Positions 41,238 through 49,384 of a DNA stretch of 49,384 nt are shown piece after piece. The notes beneath the pieces were generated by a model that saw only the letters and a list, made by a program, of their open reading frames with translations, did no database searches and was not told the DNA's origin. The translations under genes and the position numbers were made by a program. Within the stretch, counting starts at the first letter, position 1. Every line of letters begins with the position of its first letter. This DNA comes from Ophiostoma sp. CBS 140.51 (lineage: Eukaryota; Ascomycota; Sordariomycetes; Ophiostomatales; Ophiostomataceae), in NCBI GenBank assembly GCA_029298735.1, contig JANSLP010000250.1:1-49384 (forward strand), written 5' to 3'.

Positions 41238-42447
41238 AGATAAACGATAGCTGATCAATAACACAATAAATTGATACCGAGACGGAGGCAAAAGGTGACG
41301 TTAATCGACAGAAAGGGAAGGGAGCCTATCGACAAAACGGCGATGCCGTTGGAGCATTGATCAAAGAGGAAACGTGCTGTTTGTGAGAGTGGGAGAACCT
41401 GGAATAGTGCCCTGTTGATGGCTGCAAAGCGTTACAACCGCGGAACGCCCCAAAAGGCTGGGCATACTTTTGAAGGTGCGAAAACAAGTGTACGCGGAAT
41501 GGGGAAGAGGGGAGACAAGACTTGGACAAGACAACACGAGGGCGCGTGACCGCCTCTTATGACGACGGGGCGCTGTAGTTGGCAAGGAAAGAACAATTGC
41601 AGGAAACGCAGTCAGGGAAGGAGCGATCTCGTACAGAGTGCGCCCGCATCAGTAACAACACAAGACAATGTTTACACAATCAAGCCACCAAATGGAAACA
41701 ACAACTCTTACAACAACCAGTCACAGTCGTCCACCACGAGCAACCACCATCAATGTCGGTACACCCACGCACTCATCCACGAACCCCCTCTCGCTCTCCA
41801 CTCCGTATCTCCATCCCGGCCGGCCAGGCCCAGTCCACTCACAGTCCACTCACAATCCGCAATCCACTTTTTGCAGTCCACTGATAACCGTTGCGCTTGT
41901 TGGAGGCTTGCTTTCAAAGACGATAGACCATATCTGATGTGTCTCTTAGTCTTGAGAGGCTTGGTCAAAGAGCTTACAGAAAACGGAAGAGTCCACCGAG
42001 TCAACGTCCAGAACCCAACTTGGATAGGATTGTGCCTGGTCACTCGTCACTCGATACTCCTCCTCACTCTTTCTTTATCTTGCCAAGCTGGCGGCCGCAC
42101 CCATGCTCCAACCATGACCTGTTTATCTTGCAGTCCTCGCACATGGACCTCCATTCCGAATCCCCTCCACATGGGGCGGGTAAGCATATAAGAGGACGAT
42201 CATTGCCAGCTGATGTTGCGTTTGTTGTTGACTTGAAGAGCCGGTTATCGAATTGTTGATTTGTTCCTCGGTCTTTCTTTAACAACTCTTTCGAGTCACA
42301 ATCGTCTTGTCGATCGCCATTTTTCATTGACTTGACTTGAATCCCAAGCTTTATTAGAGATTGTTTCCTCTCTTTCCAGAACAATCTCCAACGAGACCTG
42401 ACATCGCTCTCGTCAACTCGACACCACCACCTCTTCGCCCGTTATCT
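41238..42447. promoter_or_regulatory. Scattered HGATAR (GATA-factor) sites upstream of permease
   Basis: AGATAA at 41238-41243, TGATAA at 41882-41887, and TTATCT (AGATAA on the other strand) at 42075-42080, 42123-42128 and 42442-42447. AreA/NIT2 GATA factors bind HGATAR in promoters of nitrogen-source permeases. The cluster is consistent with nitrogen catabolite control but such sites are common. Confidence 0.35.
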
Positions 42448-42492
42448 CCCTTAACTACGACAACCAAAACTTCCACACCCCCCACCCTCAAC

Positions 42493-44136
42493 ATGTCCGA
42501 CGGAGCCGTGCTCGAACGCCGGCCGACCAACACGGTCGCCGAGCAGGACGAAGACCGCCTGGCCAGTTTTGGTTACAAGCAGGAGCTGCGCCGTGATTGG
42601 GGCCTCGCCCACAACTTTGGCGTTTCTTTCTCCATCATCAGCGTCATCACCGGTCTCACGACGCTCTTTTCGTATGGCCTCAACACGGGCGGCCCGGCCG
42701 TCATGTCGGTCGGCTGGATCCTGGTGTCTTTTTTCACAATGCTCGTCGCCATCGCCATGGCTGAGATTGTGTCGGCCATCCCCACCAGCGGCGGCCCCTA
42801 CTTTTGGTCCGCCCTGCTGGCGCCGCCCAAATACTCGGCGTTCGCGGCCTGGTTGACGGGCTGGTTCAACCTGTTGGGCCAGGTCGCCGTCACAACAGGC
42901 ATCTCGTTTGGTCTCGCCGGTCTGATTGCGACGGCCGCCAGCGTCAAGAACACCAGCTACACGCCCACGGCGGCCAAGACCATTGGCATCTATGCCGCCA
43001 TTCTGGTGTCGCACGCACTCGTCAACACGTTTGGTGTGCGCGTGCTCAAGTACCTCAACAATACATCCATATTTTTGCACTCGGCCGGTGTCAGCGCCAT
43101 CTGCATTGCTGTCCTGGCCAAAGCGCCCACGCACCAGCCGGCGTCGTTTGTCTTCCAGAAATTCTACGACGGCACAGGTCTCGACACCGTCGGCTGGAGC
43201 ATCCGTGCCAGCCCGGCCTACGTCGCGCTGTGTGGTTCTTTGCTGTCGCAGTACACTTTGACCGGTTTCGACGCATCGGCGCATCTCAGTGAAGAGACCA
43301 AGAATGCTTCGTGGAGCGCGCCCATTGGTGTCGTGTCCAGTGTCGGCTTCAGTGCCCTGTTTGGCTTCTTTGTGCTCATGGCTTTCCTGTTCAGTGTCCA
43401 GGACTTTGAGGGCACCATCAGCAGCCCCTATGGCCAGCCTGTCCTGCAGATTTTTGTCGACGTCTTTGGCGAGAACGGCGCTTTGGCCGTTTTCAGTGTC
43501 ATCATGATTTGCGTCTGGCATTGTGGACTCTTTAGCATGACCAGCAACAGCCGCATGATGTTTGCTTTTGCCCGCGACGGTGGTATCCATCCCTTCTTCC
43601 ACGCCGTCGACAAGCGCTTCCAGTCGCCCGTCCGCGCCGTCTGGCTGGCCGCCACGCTCTCGTTCATCCTGGCCCTGCCCTCCCTGGGGTCGAGTGTCGC
43701 GTTTTCCGCCGCCACGTCCATTGCCACCATTGGCCTGTATATTTCTTATGGGTTGCCCATTCTCATTGGCCTCATCTGGCACAAGTCGTTTGTCGCCGTC
43801 AAGGGTCCCTTTAACCTGGGCGTCTTCAGCCGGCCCATTGCCGCCGGCGCCTGTACATGGATCGGCTGTATTTCCGTCGTGTTTTGTCTGCCCACCACCA
43901 ACCCTGTGACGGACCAGACGCTTAACTATACCGTCGTGGCCGTCGGCATTATCGGCATCTTTGCCATTGGCAGCTGGCTGCTGTGGGCGCACAAGTGGTT
44001 TACCGGTCCTGCGGCTGAGGCCGTCGAGGCGATGCGCGCCGGTGTTGACCCCACGGAGCCGGGTGCACTGGAAGCCAAGGAGGCTGAAGCCCTGCGGGAC
44101 TCGCAGCAGAGCCGTGGTGCTGAGTTGTCGGGTTGA
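42493..44136 (+). CDS. Amino acid/GABA/choline-type permease (APC superfamily)
   Basis: A plasma-membrane transporter of the fungal amino acid-choline group (UGA4/HNM1-like); single exon, 547 residues, about 12 membrane segments. The N-terminus carries ERRPTN...LASFGYKQELRRDWGLAHNFGVSFS. Segment 1-2 signatures are GLTTLFSYGLNTGGPAVMSVGW and MAEIVSAIPTSGGPYFW, the substrate-pocket region. Later marks are GFDASAHLSEETKNASWSAP (segment 6-7 loop) and SRMMFAFARDGGIHPFF. The tail ends EALRDSQQSRGAELSG. The substrate could be GABA, another amino acid, or a quaternary amine. The ATG precedes the conserved N-terminus and follows a pyrimidine/CA-rich leader. Confidence 0.92.
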   Translation: MSDGAVLERRPTNTVAEQDEDRLASFGYKQELRRDWGLAHNFGVSFSIISVITGLTTLFSYGLNTGGPAVMSVGWILVSFFTMLVAIAMAEIVSAIPTSGGPYFWSALLAPPKYSAFAAWLTGWFNLLGQVAVTTGISFGLAGLIATAASVKNTSYTPTAAKTIGIYAAILVSHALVNTFGVRVLKYLNNTSIFLHSAGVSAICIAVLAKAPTHQPASFVFQKFYDGTGLDTVGWSIRASPAYVALCGSLLSQYTLTGFDASAHLSEETKNASWSAPIGVVSSVGFSALFGFFVLMAFLFSVQDFEGTISSPYGQPVLQIFVDVFGENGALAVFSVIMICVWHCGLFSMTSNSRMMFAFARDGGIHPFFHAVDKRFQSPVRAVWLAATLSFILALPSLGSSVAFSAATSIATIGLYISYGLPILIGLIWHKSFVAVKGPFNLGVFSRPIAAGACTWIGCISVVFCLPTTNPVTDQTLNYTVVAVGIIGIFAIGSWLLWAHKWFTGPAAEAVEAMRAGVDPTEPGALEAKEAEALRDSQQSRGAELSG

Positions 44137-44253
44137 GCGAGGGTGTAGCAGCAAGACAGTCGTTAGAGAGGGGGCTTGGGGTTCACTAGAGGTGTGTGAT
44201 CTTCTGATATCGAATACCAATTATACCCAAGAGATAGAGTCGGTAGATCAAGT

Positions 44254-44259
44254 AATAAA
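44254..44259 (+). terminator. AATAAA of the permease gene
   Basis: AATAAA 118 bp after the permease stop codon, facing the aldo-keto reductase gene. Confidence 0.45.
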
Positions 44260-44282
44260 GCTTTTAGCAAAGAAGAATGCCT

Positions 44283-44288
44283 TTTATT
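44283..44288 (-). terminator. AATAAA of the aldo-keto reductase gene
   Basis: TTTATT on the plus strand, 12 bp beyond the aldo-keto reductase stop. Together with the facing signal 24 bp away it implies that the two 3' ends meet or overlap. Confidence 0.45.
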
Positions 44289-44299
44289 GTTTTATTTGT

Positions 44300-45418
44300 C
44301 TATCCATCCGCCCCAAACAGAACGGCCGGCGCATCGTATGTGTACTCCAGCGTGCCCCTGTAATAGTTGGCCTGCTCTCCTTTGGCCATCGTCCACGCCT
44401 CGTCAAAAGCGGCCACCACATCGACTGGCAACGGTCCTTTCTCAATGGCATCCAGGTTCTGGGCCAGCTGCTCGACACTCGACACTCCCAGAATGAGGCC
44501 GTCTTTCCTCTGGGGGTCAAAGTGGTTGGCCGCCGTGGCCACCTTGAGGGCGGAATGGTGCACCGTCCACCGCCAGACGGCTTCTAACAAGGGGATGCTG
44601 TGAGTAGAGGCCGCCGTCTCAATCACTCCTCTCGCCTCCAAGACGACATCCTTTAAGTACCGCTCCTTGTAGTTGTTCCCAGGGCCGTTAAACTTGTTGC
44701 TGAACCGGCTCGTCTCTGCAATCTTGGAAGTGTCCGTTGTTCGGATTGCCCCCGACAAGAGACCCCCCGCCGTCACGCTGTACGCCACAATCGACAGTCC
44801 GTACCGCCGGCACACCGGTATGAGCTCCGCCTCGATGCCTCGCTGCATGCAGTTGTACAGTCCTTCATACACGGTTGGGCGCACCCACCCCCGAAACTTG
44901 CACGTCATGACAATCTCGGCCACCTCAAATGCGGCAAAGTTGGAGAGGCCTAGCCGGCGGAACTTCCCGGCGCGGTGCAGAGTGTCCAATGCTTCCAACG
45001 TCTCCTCGAATGGGGTGGAGCGGTCCGCCGTGTGGAGGTAGAGGGTCTACAAGTTAGCGGGCGTGTATTTGATTTTATTTCATCCACGGGTACTCACATC
45101 AACACTCTCTGCACCGAGCTCTTTCAGACTCGTCTCAAACGACTCGAAAACGTTCGTCGCCTTATTTGTGCGCCCTCTCTGCGGCGGCATAATCTTGGTG
45201 GCCACGACGGCACCCTTGTCCTGCCACTGCATTTTCCTTAGGAACCCTTCCTGCTGTTCGCCATTGTACGCCCGCGCTGTGTCCAACTCGGAATAGCCGC
45301 GCGAGCGGTAGTAGTCGAGAATGCCGACAGCCTCATCGATATCGGTGACGCGGGCGCCCTTGGTCGTGTCGGGGCCAAATGTGCTCAGACCGAGGATCAC
45401 GCGGGGGTGTGCAGCCAT
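44300..45418 (-). CDS. Aldo-keto reductase (AKR7/aflatoxin-aldehyde reductase-like)
   Basis: An NADPH-dependent carbonyl reductase. Exons are 45418-45098 and 45046-44300, with a 51-bp intron GTGAGT...TGTAG; the protein has 355 residues. The catalytic tetrad is complete: D46 and Y51 (ELDTARAYNG), K75 (VATKI) and H112 (TLYLHTADR); H112 lies just after the splice junction, which supports the joint. GLSNFAAFEVAEI and VYEGLYNCMQRG are typical of the AKR7 group. SIVAYSVTAGGLLSG and ILGVSSVEQLAQN make the cofactor-phosphate site. The C-terminal YYRGTLEYTYDA also fits this group. It probably clears reactive aldehydes; the substrate is unknown. The start has the ideal context CACCATGGC. Confidence 0.93.
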
Positions 45419-45734
45419 GGTGGGGATGGAGTGGTTGTCGTGTGTATCGGTCAACTTGGCGATAGATGCGACGGAGGAACTGTCGCTCAAGCTTAGACGA
45501 CTGCCACCCTTTATATTTCTTGGCAACCCCGGACGGCAGGCCGTCTCAATAGCAGACTTGCTATCATTGATGGTGTTGAGACGGCTGGTTGCATCGCTTG
45601 ATGCAGGTCGACGGGAAGCGGCACCGAACCGGCCAACGGTTAAAGCAGAAGGGAGCTGGAGAAACGACGCAATAGCCCGTAAAGTGTCGTCAGCGTGCAA
45701 CTGGCAGGGCAAGTATGCTTCCGCAGGATTCAAA

Positions 45735-45750
45735 CCTCGTACTTACGAGG
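45735..45750. promoter_or_regulatory. 16-bp palindrome CCTCGTACTTACGAGG
   Basis: Seven-base arms CCTCGTA/TACGAGG around a 2-bp centre, 317 bp before the aldo-keto reductase ATG. The shape of a dimeric transcription-factor site; the factor is unknown. Confidence 0.4.
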
Positions 45751-46013
45751 GGCAGTCGTCTGGAGGAGAGTTCATAATTTGGTGATGCTCGATAGCACTG
45801 TTTGACTTCAAGCGACAAGTACGTCCGTTAGCTGATGCAAAATAAATAGTGAAAACCCACAATTAAAGCGCTTCAAATCCACGTGAAACTGAATAAGGAC
45901 TGCATGAATCTTAATTGACAGTCTCCTCGATTGAGATCTTCGAGAGGAGTCATTCCATCGTTGGCGGTGGATGGTGATGCTTGAGCTTATGTAATACACG
46001 CGACGCGCCCAGA

Positions 46014-46019
46014 ACGCGT
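46014..46019. promoter_or_regulatory. MCB box (ACGCGT) upstream of MBP1
   Basis: Exact MluI cell-cycle box, the site bound by MBF (Mbp1-Swi6), 532 bp before the MBP1 ATG. A near match, CACGCGA, lies at 45997-46003. Confidence 0.5.
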
Positions 46020-46138
46020 TACTGGGTGGCCCACTTTACGCCTTTAGGTCTCTTTACCTTCCCACGCAAAAAGGACGTCCCCCGGAATTTCTGCCTCAGG
46101 CCACATAACGCCAGTTTAATTGATTTTCGCGCGTCGGC

Positions 46139-46144
46139 ACGCGT
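46139..46144. promoter_or_regulatory. MCB box (ACGCGT) upstream of MBP1
   Basis: Second exact ACGCGT, 407 bp before the MBP1 ATG, next to CGCGCGTC. Confidence 0.5.
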
Positions 46145-46181
46145 CTGGCTCCTCTGGCCCCAGGTCTCCCTCTGCCTCTCA

Positions 46182-46187
46182 ACGCGT
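46182..46187. promoter_or_regulatory. MCB box (ACGCGT) upstream of MBP1
   Basis: Third exact ACGCGT, 364 bp before the MBP1 ATG. The three sites fall within 174 bp. Confidence 0.5.
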
Positions 46188-46550
46188 CGTGCACTCCTTC
46201 GATCCTTTCGACCTTTCGATCCCTGGTCGACAAGAAGAATTCGGAAACCCACCTCGCCCAAGCTGCACATTACTGGCTCTTCTCTTTTGGGATTTCTTTC
46301 ATTACGAAGACTGTCGACCTCACATCCTCGCCACATCGCATTCCGAGCGACGACTGAAGCAACTCCCAACTCTCACGACAACAATTTCGATCTCGACCTC
46401 TACCTCGAGTACGGACCGCCACTTGTACATTCACTACTCTCCCGCGACCACTTCGCCATCCTCCATTTTGGAACCACCGTCTTGACTCGACGGCATCTTG
46501 TCGCCGCCTTCCTTTTCTCATCCTTCCTTTGTCTTCACAACCCGCCCACG

Positions 46551-48720
46551 ATGGCAGCAAAAGAGCCCGCCACGGCCGGCGTCTACAGCGCCACATACAG
46601 TGGTGTACGTACCCGTGTCTCTATCTCATCGACCCAAGATTTTGTTATTAACTCCCCTCGTCGTGTAGATCCCTGTCTACGAGTTCCAGTTCGGCGTCGA
46701 CCTCAAAGAACATGTCATGCGCCGGCGACACGACGACTGGATCAACGCGACGCACATTTTGAAAGCCGCCGGCTTCGACAAGCCCGCGCGCACACGCATC
46801 CTGGAGCGCGAAGTGCAAAAGGACGTGCACGAAAAGATTCAGGGCGGCTACGGCAAATACCAGGGTACATGGATCCCGCTAGAGCACGGCGAGGCCCTAG
46901 CCCAGCGCAACGATGTGTACGAAAGATTGCGGCCGATTTTCGAGTTTACGCCGGGCGACGTCAGCCCGCCGCCGGCGCCACGGCACACTAGTAAACCCAA
47001 GGCGCCACGCGCACGGCCGGCCGTGCCCAAGTGGTCCGCCCCTCCACCGATCCAGGAAGAGTTGGTGGGAGACACGGACGTGGTGGAAGACGACACACCC
47101 GACAACCTGACGGTGGCCTCCGTGTCGTACGCGGCCGACGATGACCACCACGACATGGCCTCGCAGTTCTCGGTGCCCCCGTCGCAGCAGCGCAACGCCA
47201 ACAACAAGCGCAAGCGCGAGGAGATGATTCAGGACATGACGGAGCAGCAACATTCAGTGTACGGCGACGAACTGCTAGACTACTTTTTGCTGTCACGCAA
47301 CGAACAGCCTGCGATCCGGCCCGAACCGCCGACCAACTTCCAGCCCAACTGGGTTATTGACACGGAGCGGCACACGGCGCTGCACTGGGCGTGCGCTATG
47401 GGCGACGTCGAGGTCGTGAAGCAGCTCAAGCGGTTTGGGGCGACCTTGAACGTACAAAACGAGAGGGGGGAGACACCGTTTATGCGCGCCGTCAGTTTTA
47501 CCAATTGCTTTGAGAAGCAAACGTTCCCCGCCGTCATCAAGGAGCTCTTTGAGACAGTCGATGCCCGCGACAACAATGGCTGCACGATTATCCACCACGC
47601 GGCGATTATGAAGAGTGGACGCGTGACGTCACAGTCGTGTGCCCGCTACTATCTGGACAACATCTTGAACCGGCTGCAAGAAACGCACGACCCCAACTTT
47701 GTGCAGCAACTCATCGACATGCAGGACAATGACGGCAACACGGCGGTGCACCTGGCAGCCATCAAGGGCGCCACCAAGTGTGTGCGCGCGCTGCTGGGCC
47801 GCGGCGCTTCCACAGATATCCTGAACCACGAGGGTGTGCGCGCCGAAGACCTTATCAAGGAATTGAACGCCACCAAAAAGGCCCGTGGGGGTGTGATTGC
47901 TGCCCCGGCGACGCAGCGCTCGTCGTCGCCCTTTGCGCCCGACTCGACACGGCGGCAGGGCATTTTGAGAGATGAGCCCGACGGACCTGGTGCACTCTCA
48001 AGCTATCCGGGCAGCTCGTACGCCAGCAAAGCTCTAGCGGCGGCCGCTGCCGCTGCTGCCCAATCTTACCAGTCTGAAGCTGCCAATACCGTGCAGTCCC
48101 GCATCACGTCCTTGATTCTCGAAAAATTCCAGGACCTGTCGACACGCTACGAAGAAGAGTTTCGCGAAAAGGCCGATGCCGAAAAGGAGGCCCGCCGGAT
48201 TCTGGGCAGCACACAAACCGAGCTGCTGGCCGTGCAGGCGGAGACGGCCGATGTGGAGGCGCGCATCGAGACAGATGATGTGGCCGCCAAGATTGCCCAA
48301 GAGGCCGGTGTCTCCGAAAAGCAGCTGGCATCACTCCTGACGCGGAGGAACCGGATTACCCTGGATGCCGATGTGGAGAGGGAGTTGCAGCGCACATCCA
48401 ATGGTACTGCAAATGGCAGCGGCACGAACGGCGACGACGACTCCCCAGCAACACGACAGGCACTCGCTTCGGAACTGCGCCGCCTGGTGGCCGAGCAGAA
48501 ACAGGCCGAGGTGGACTACGTGGACGCACTGGCGGCCGTGGGCACGAGCGACAACATTGAAAAGTACCGCCGCTTGCTGAGGAGCTGCTTGGGACCAGAG
48601 GCCGAGAGTCTCGAAGAGAACCTGGACGGCATGATTGCCATGATGGAGGAGGAGGCGTCCGACAGCCTGCGGACAGGCGCTGCCGCCGGTCCCGGCGAGG
48701 CCATGGAGATTGCTGTATAG
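46551..48720 (+). CDS. MBP1: MBF DNA-binding subunit (APSES + ankyrin transcription factor)
   Basis: Drives G1/S genes through ACGCGT boxes with Swi6. Exons are 46551-46604 and 46669-48720, with a 64-bp intron GTACGT...TGTAG; the protein has 701 residues. The short first exon (18 codons) joins as YSATYSG-IPVYEFQFGVDL, completing the APSES (KilA-N-like) domain at about 15-110 with RRRHDDWINATHILKAAGFD and GGYGKYQGTWIPL. A nuclear-signal-like NKRKREE follows near 200. Ankyrin repeats start at about 247 (RHTALHWACAMGDVEVVKQL), about 320 (NGCTIIHHAAIMKSG) and about 371 (GNTAVHLAAIKGATKCVRALL). An Ala-rich run near 460 precedes a long coiled coil (about 475-600) for pairing with Swi6. The layout and length are those of fungal MBP1/Res proteins. 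Confidence 0.96.
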
Positions 48721-49384
48721 GAGAAGAGGGTGTAACTATTTCTTTGATTTACGTGGTTTTGTACATAGTCTGGAGTTTGGCATAGGGCTCATATTGGTCG
48801 AGCAAAAGTAATGAAAGAGAGCACTGCTCTGCAAGCACATTGAAGTCGAACACATAACACAGTGAACGTAGCTCACGTAGTGATGGACGAGTGGATTTGT
48901 GCTACTCACTGTTCAGTATGTACTTGAGAGGCTGTGCCTGCACGTCCATGCACGTCCATGCACGTCCATGCACGTCTCCCCGAGAACTTGAAAATCACCT
49001 GCAGTCTGCTTGCAGTTGACGAGCTGAAAAGGGCAAGCTGCCGAACCACTGGGCGCGGACGTGTTGTCATGCGTTCCCAATCGGGGTGTTCAGCTGGAGC
49101 TACCTCGTGGGCTCGTCTCCATCCATCGGACTGGATCTAAAACACATCTCGTGTCGGCTACTGGTCTCGATTGGACTTTCCTGCTCGGCGATTGATGTCG
49201 TATTTGGCGGCAAAAGACGAAGAGAGGGGCAAAGAGGCGAGATTCAAAGATGCGGTGTAGTAGTTTATTGGTTTCGGGCGTTGGTATTTATTATGGTTGA
49301 CAGGCGACAAGGAACAGACGTCGACGATCCCAAGCATACGAATACGACATAATATTGGGGGTAAGACGAATGTCGAATGCGAAC
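48721..49384. other. Region downstream of MBP1 to the window edge
   Basis: 664 bp containing the MBP1 3' end, the CACGTCCATG array and no supported gene. It may include the promoter of a gene beyond the right edge. Confidence 0.45.
48941..48976. repeat. 10-bp tandem array of CACGTCCATG
   Basis: Three perfect CACGTCCATG units followed by CACGTC, giving four CACGTC cores spaced exactly 10 bp apart. CACGTC is a half-conserved E-box/CRE-like core; the spacing puts every core on the same face of the helix. Confidence 0.9.

Larger units (their letters stand above)
40527..42492. other. Divergent region between RPA43 and the permease gene
   Basis: About 2 kb between divergently transcribed genes, without a supported open frame. 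It contains the AGTGTCR array and several HGATAR sites on the permease side. Confidence 0.5.
45419..46550. other. Divergent promoter region between aldo-keto reductase and MBP1
   Basis: 1.13 kb between divergent genes. It contains a 16-bp palindrome on the reductase side and three MCB boxes on the MBP1 side. The last 350 bp before MBP1 are a C/T-rich leader. Confidence 0.55.

Noticed and set aside
42451..44220. Long open frame antisense to the permease
   Set aside because: Third-position GC bias leaves few stops in the opposite frame; the sense strand encodes a clear transporter.
45419..45733. Stop-free, Arg-rich upstream extension of the aldo-keto reductase resembling a mitochondrial presequence
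   Set aside because: No in-frame ATG, and the downstream ATG has an ideal context. Similar ATG-less open leaders precede MBP1, CDK8, the MFS gene and the NmrA-like gene, so I regard them as pyrimidine-rich leaders.
45700..45760. tRNA-like GGTTTGAATCC on the minus strand near a hairpin
   Set aside because: The outer T-stem pairs mismatch and there is no cloverleaf; treated only as a palindrome.
1..49384. Biosynthetic cluster, CRISPR array or complete transposon
   Set aside because: No backbone synthase, no spaced direct repeats of CRISPR type, and only the LINE fragment at the left edge.

Overview
This is nuclear DNA of a filamentous ascomycete (Pezizomycotina, most likely a Sordariomycete; I cannot name the genus). 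The evidence is spliceosomal introns mostly of 49-72 bp with GTRNGT donors, CTRAY-type branch sites and YAG acceptors, pyrimidine-rich leaders, and proteins of purely fungal type: APSES/ankyrin MBP1, Zn2Cys6 factor, fungal SGF29, an ARF6/ArfB GTPase and a Tad-type LINE. I support 20 protein genes. Nine are intron-less and eleven have one or two introns, whose exon boundaries I derived by hand. I see no tRNA, rRNA or CRISPR array, and no biosynthetic gene cluster.

Layout. 1-0.5 kb: end of a Tad-like LINE reverse transcriptase, running off the left edge. 1.5-6.7 kb, plus strand: GTP cyclohydrolase II (RIB1), a coilin-like nuclear protein, and a small GPI-type surface protein. 7.1-14.3 kb, minus strand: RPS24, EF2 lysine methyltransferase EFM3, phosphomannose isomerase, and a Zn2Cys6 transcription factor with about 4.8 kb of gene-free upstream DNA. 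19.1-20.8 kb, minus: the cyclophilin-RRM protein CYP6/PPIL4. 22.2-28.7 kb, plus: a secreted Pro-rich/Gly-Asn-rich repeat protein, ARP2, and Mediator kinase CDK8/SSN3. 29.5-32.8 kb, minus: ARF6-type GTPase and SGF29. 33.7 kb, plus: Asp/Glu (hydantoin) racemase family. 35.0-40.5 kb, minus: VPS73-like MFS transporter, NmrA/isoflavone-reductase-like oxidoreductase, and Pol I subunit RPA43. 42.5 kb, plus: amino acid/GABA-type permease. 44.3 kb, minus: aldo-keto reductase. 46.6 kb, plus: MBP1.

Most genes are housekeeping and act separately. Common themes are transcription (CDK8 of Mediator, SGF29 of SAGA, RPA43 of Pol I, MBP1 of MBF), RNA and translation (RPS24, EFM3, CYP6, coilin-like), and wall or polarity functions (PMI for mannan and GPI precursors, ARP2 and ARF6 for actin and endocytosis, two secreted or surface proteins).

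The unexplained signals lie mostly outside the proteins. They are a 24-bp perfect inverted repeat between convergent CDK8 and ARF6, compact perfect hairpins inside introns of RPS24 and ARF6, three ACGCGT (MCB) boxes upstream of MBP1 itself, a 10-bp-periodic CACGTC array at the right end, and a stop-free RIB1 intron that would encode a hydrophobic segment. I did not find a clearly new multi-gene system.
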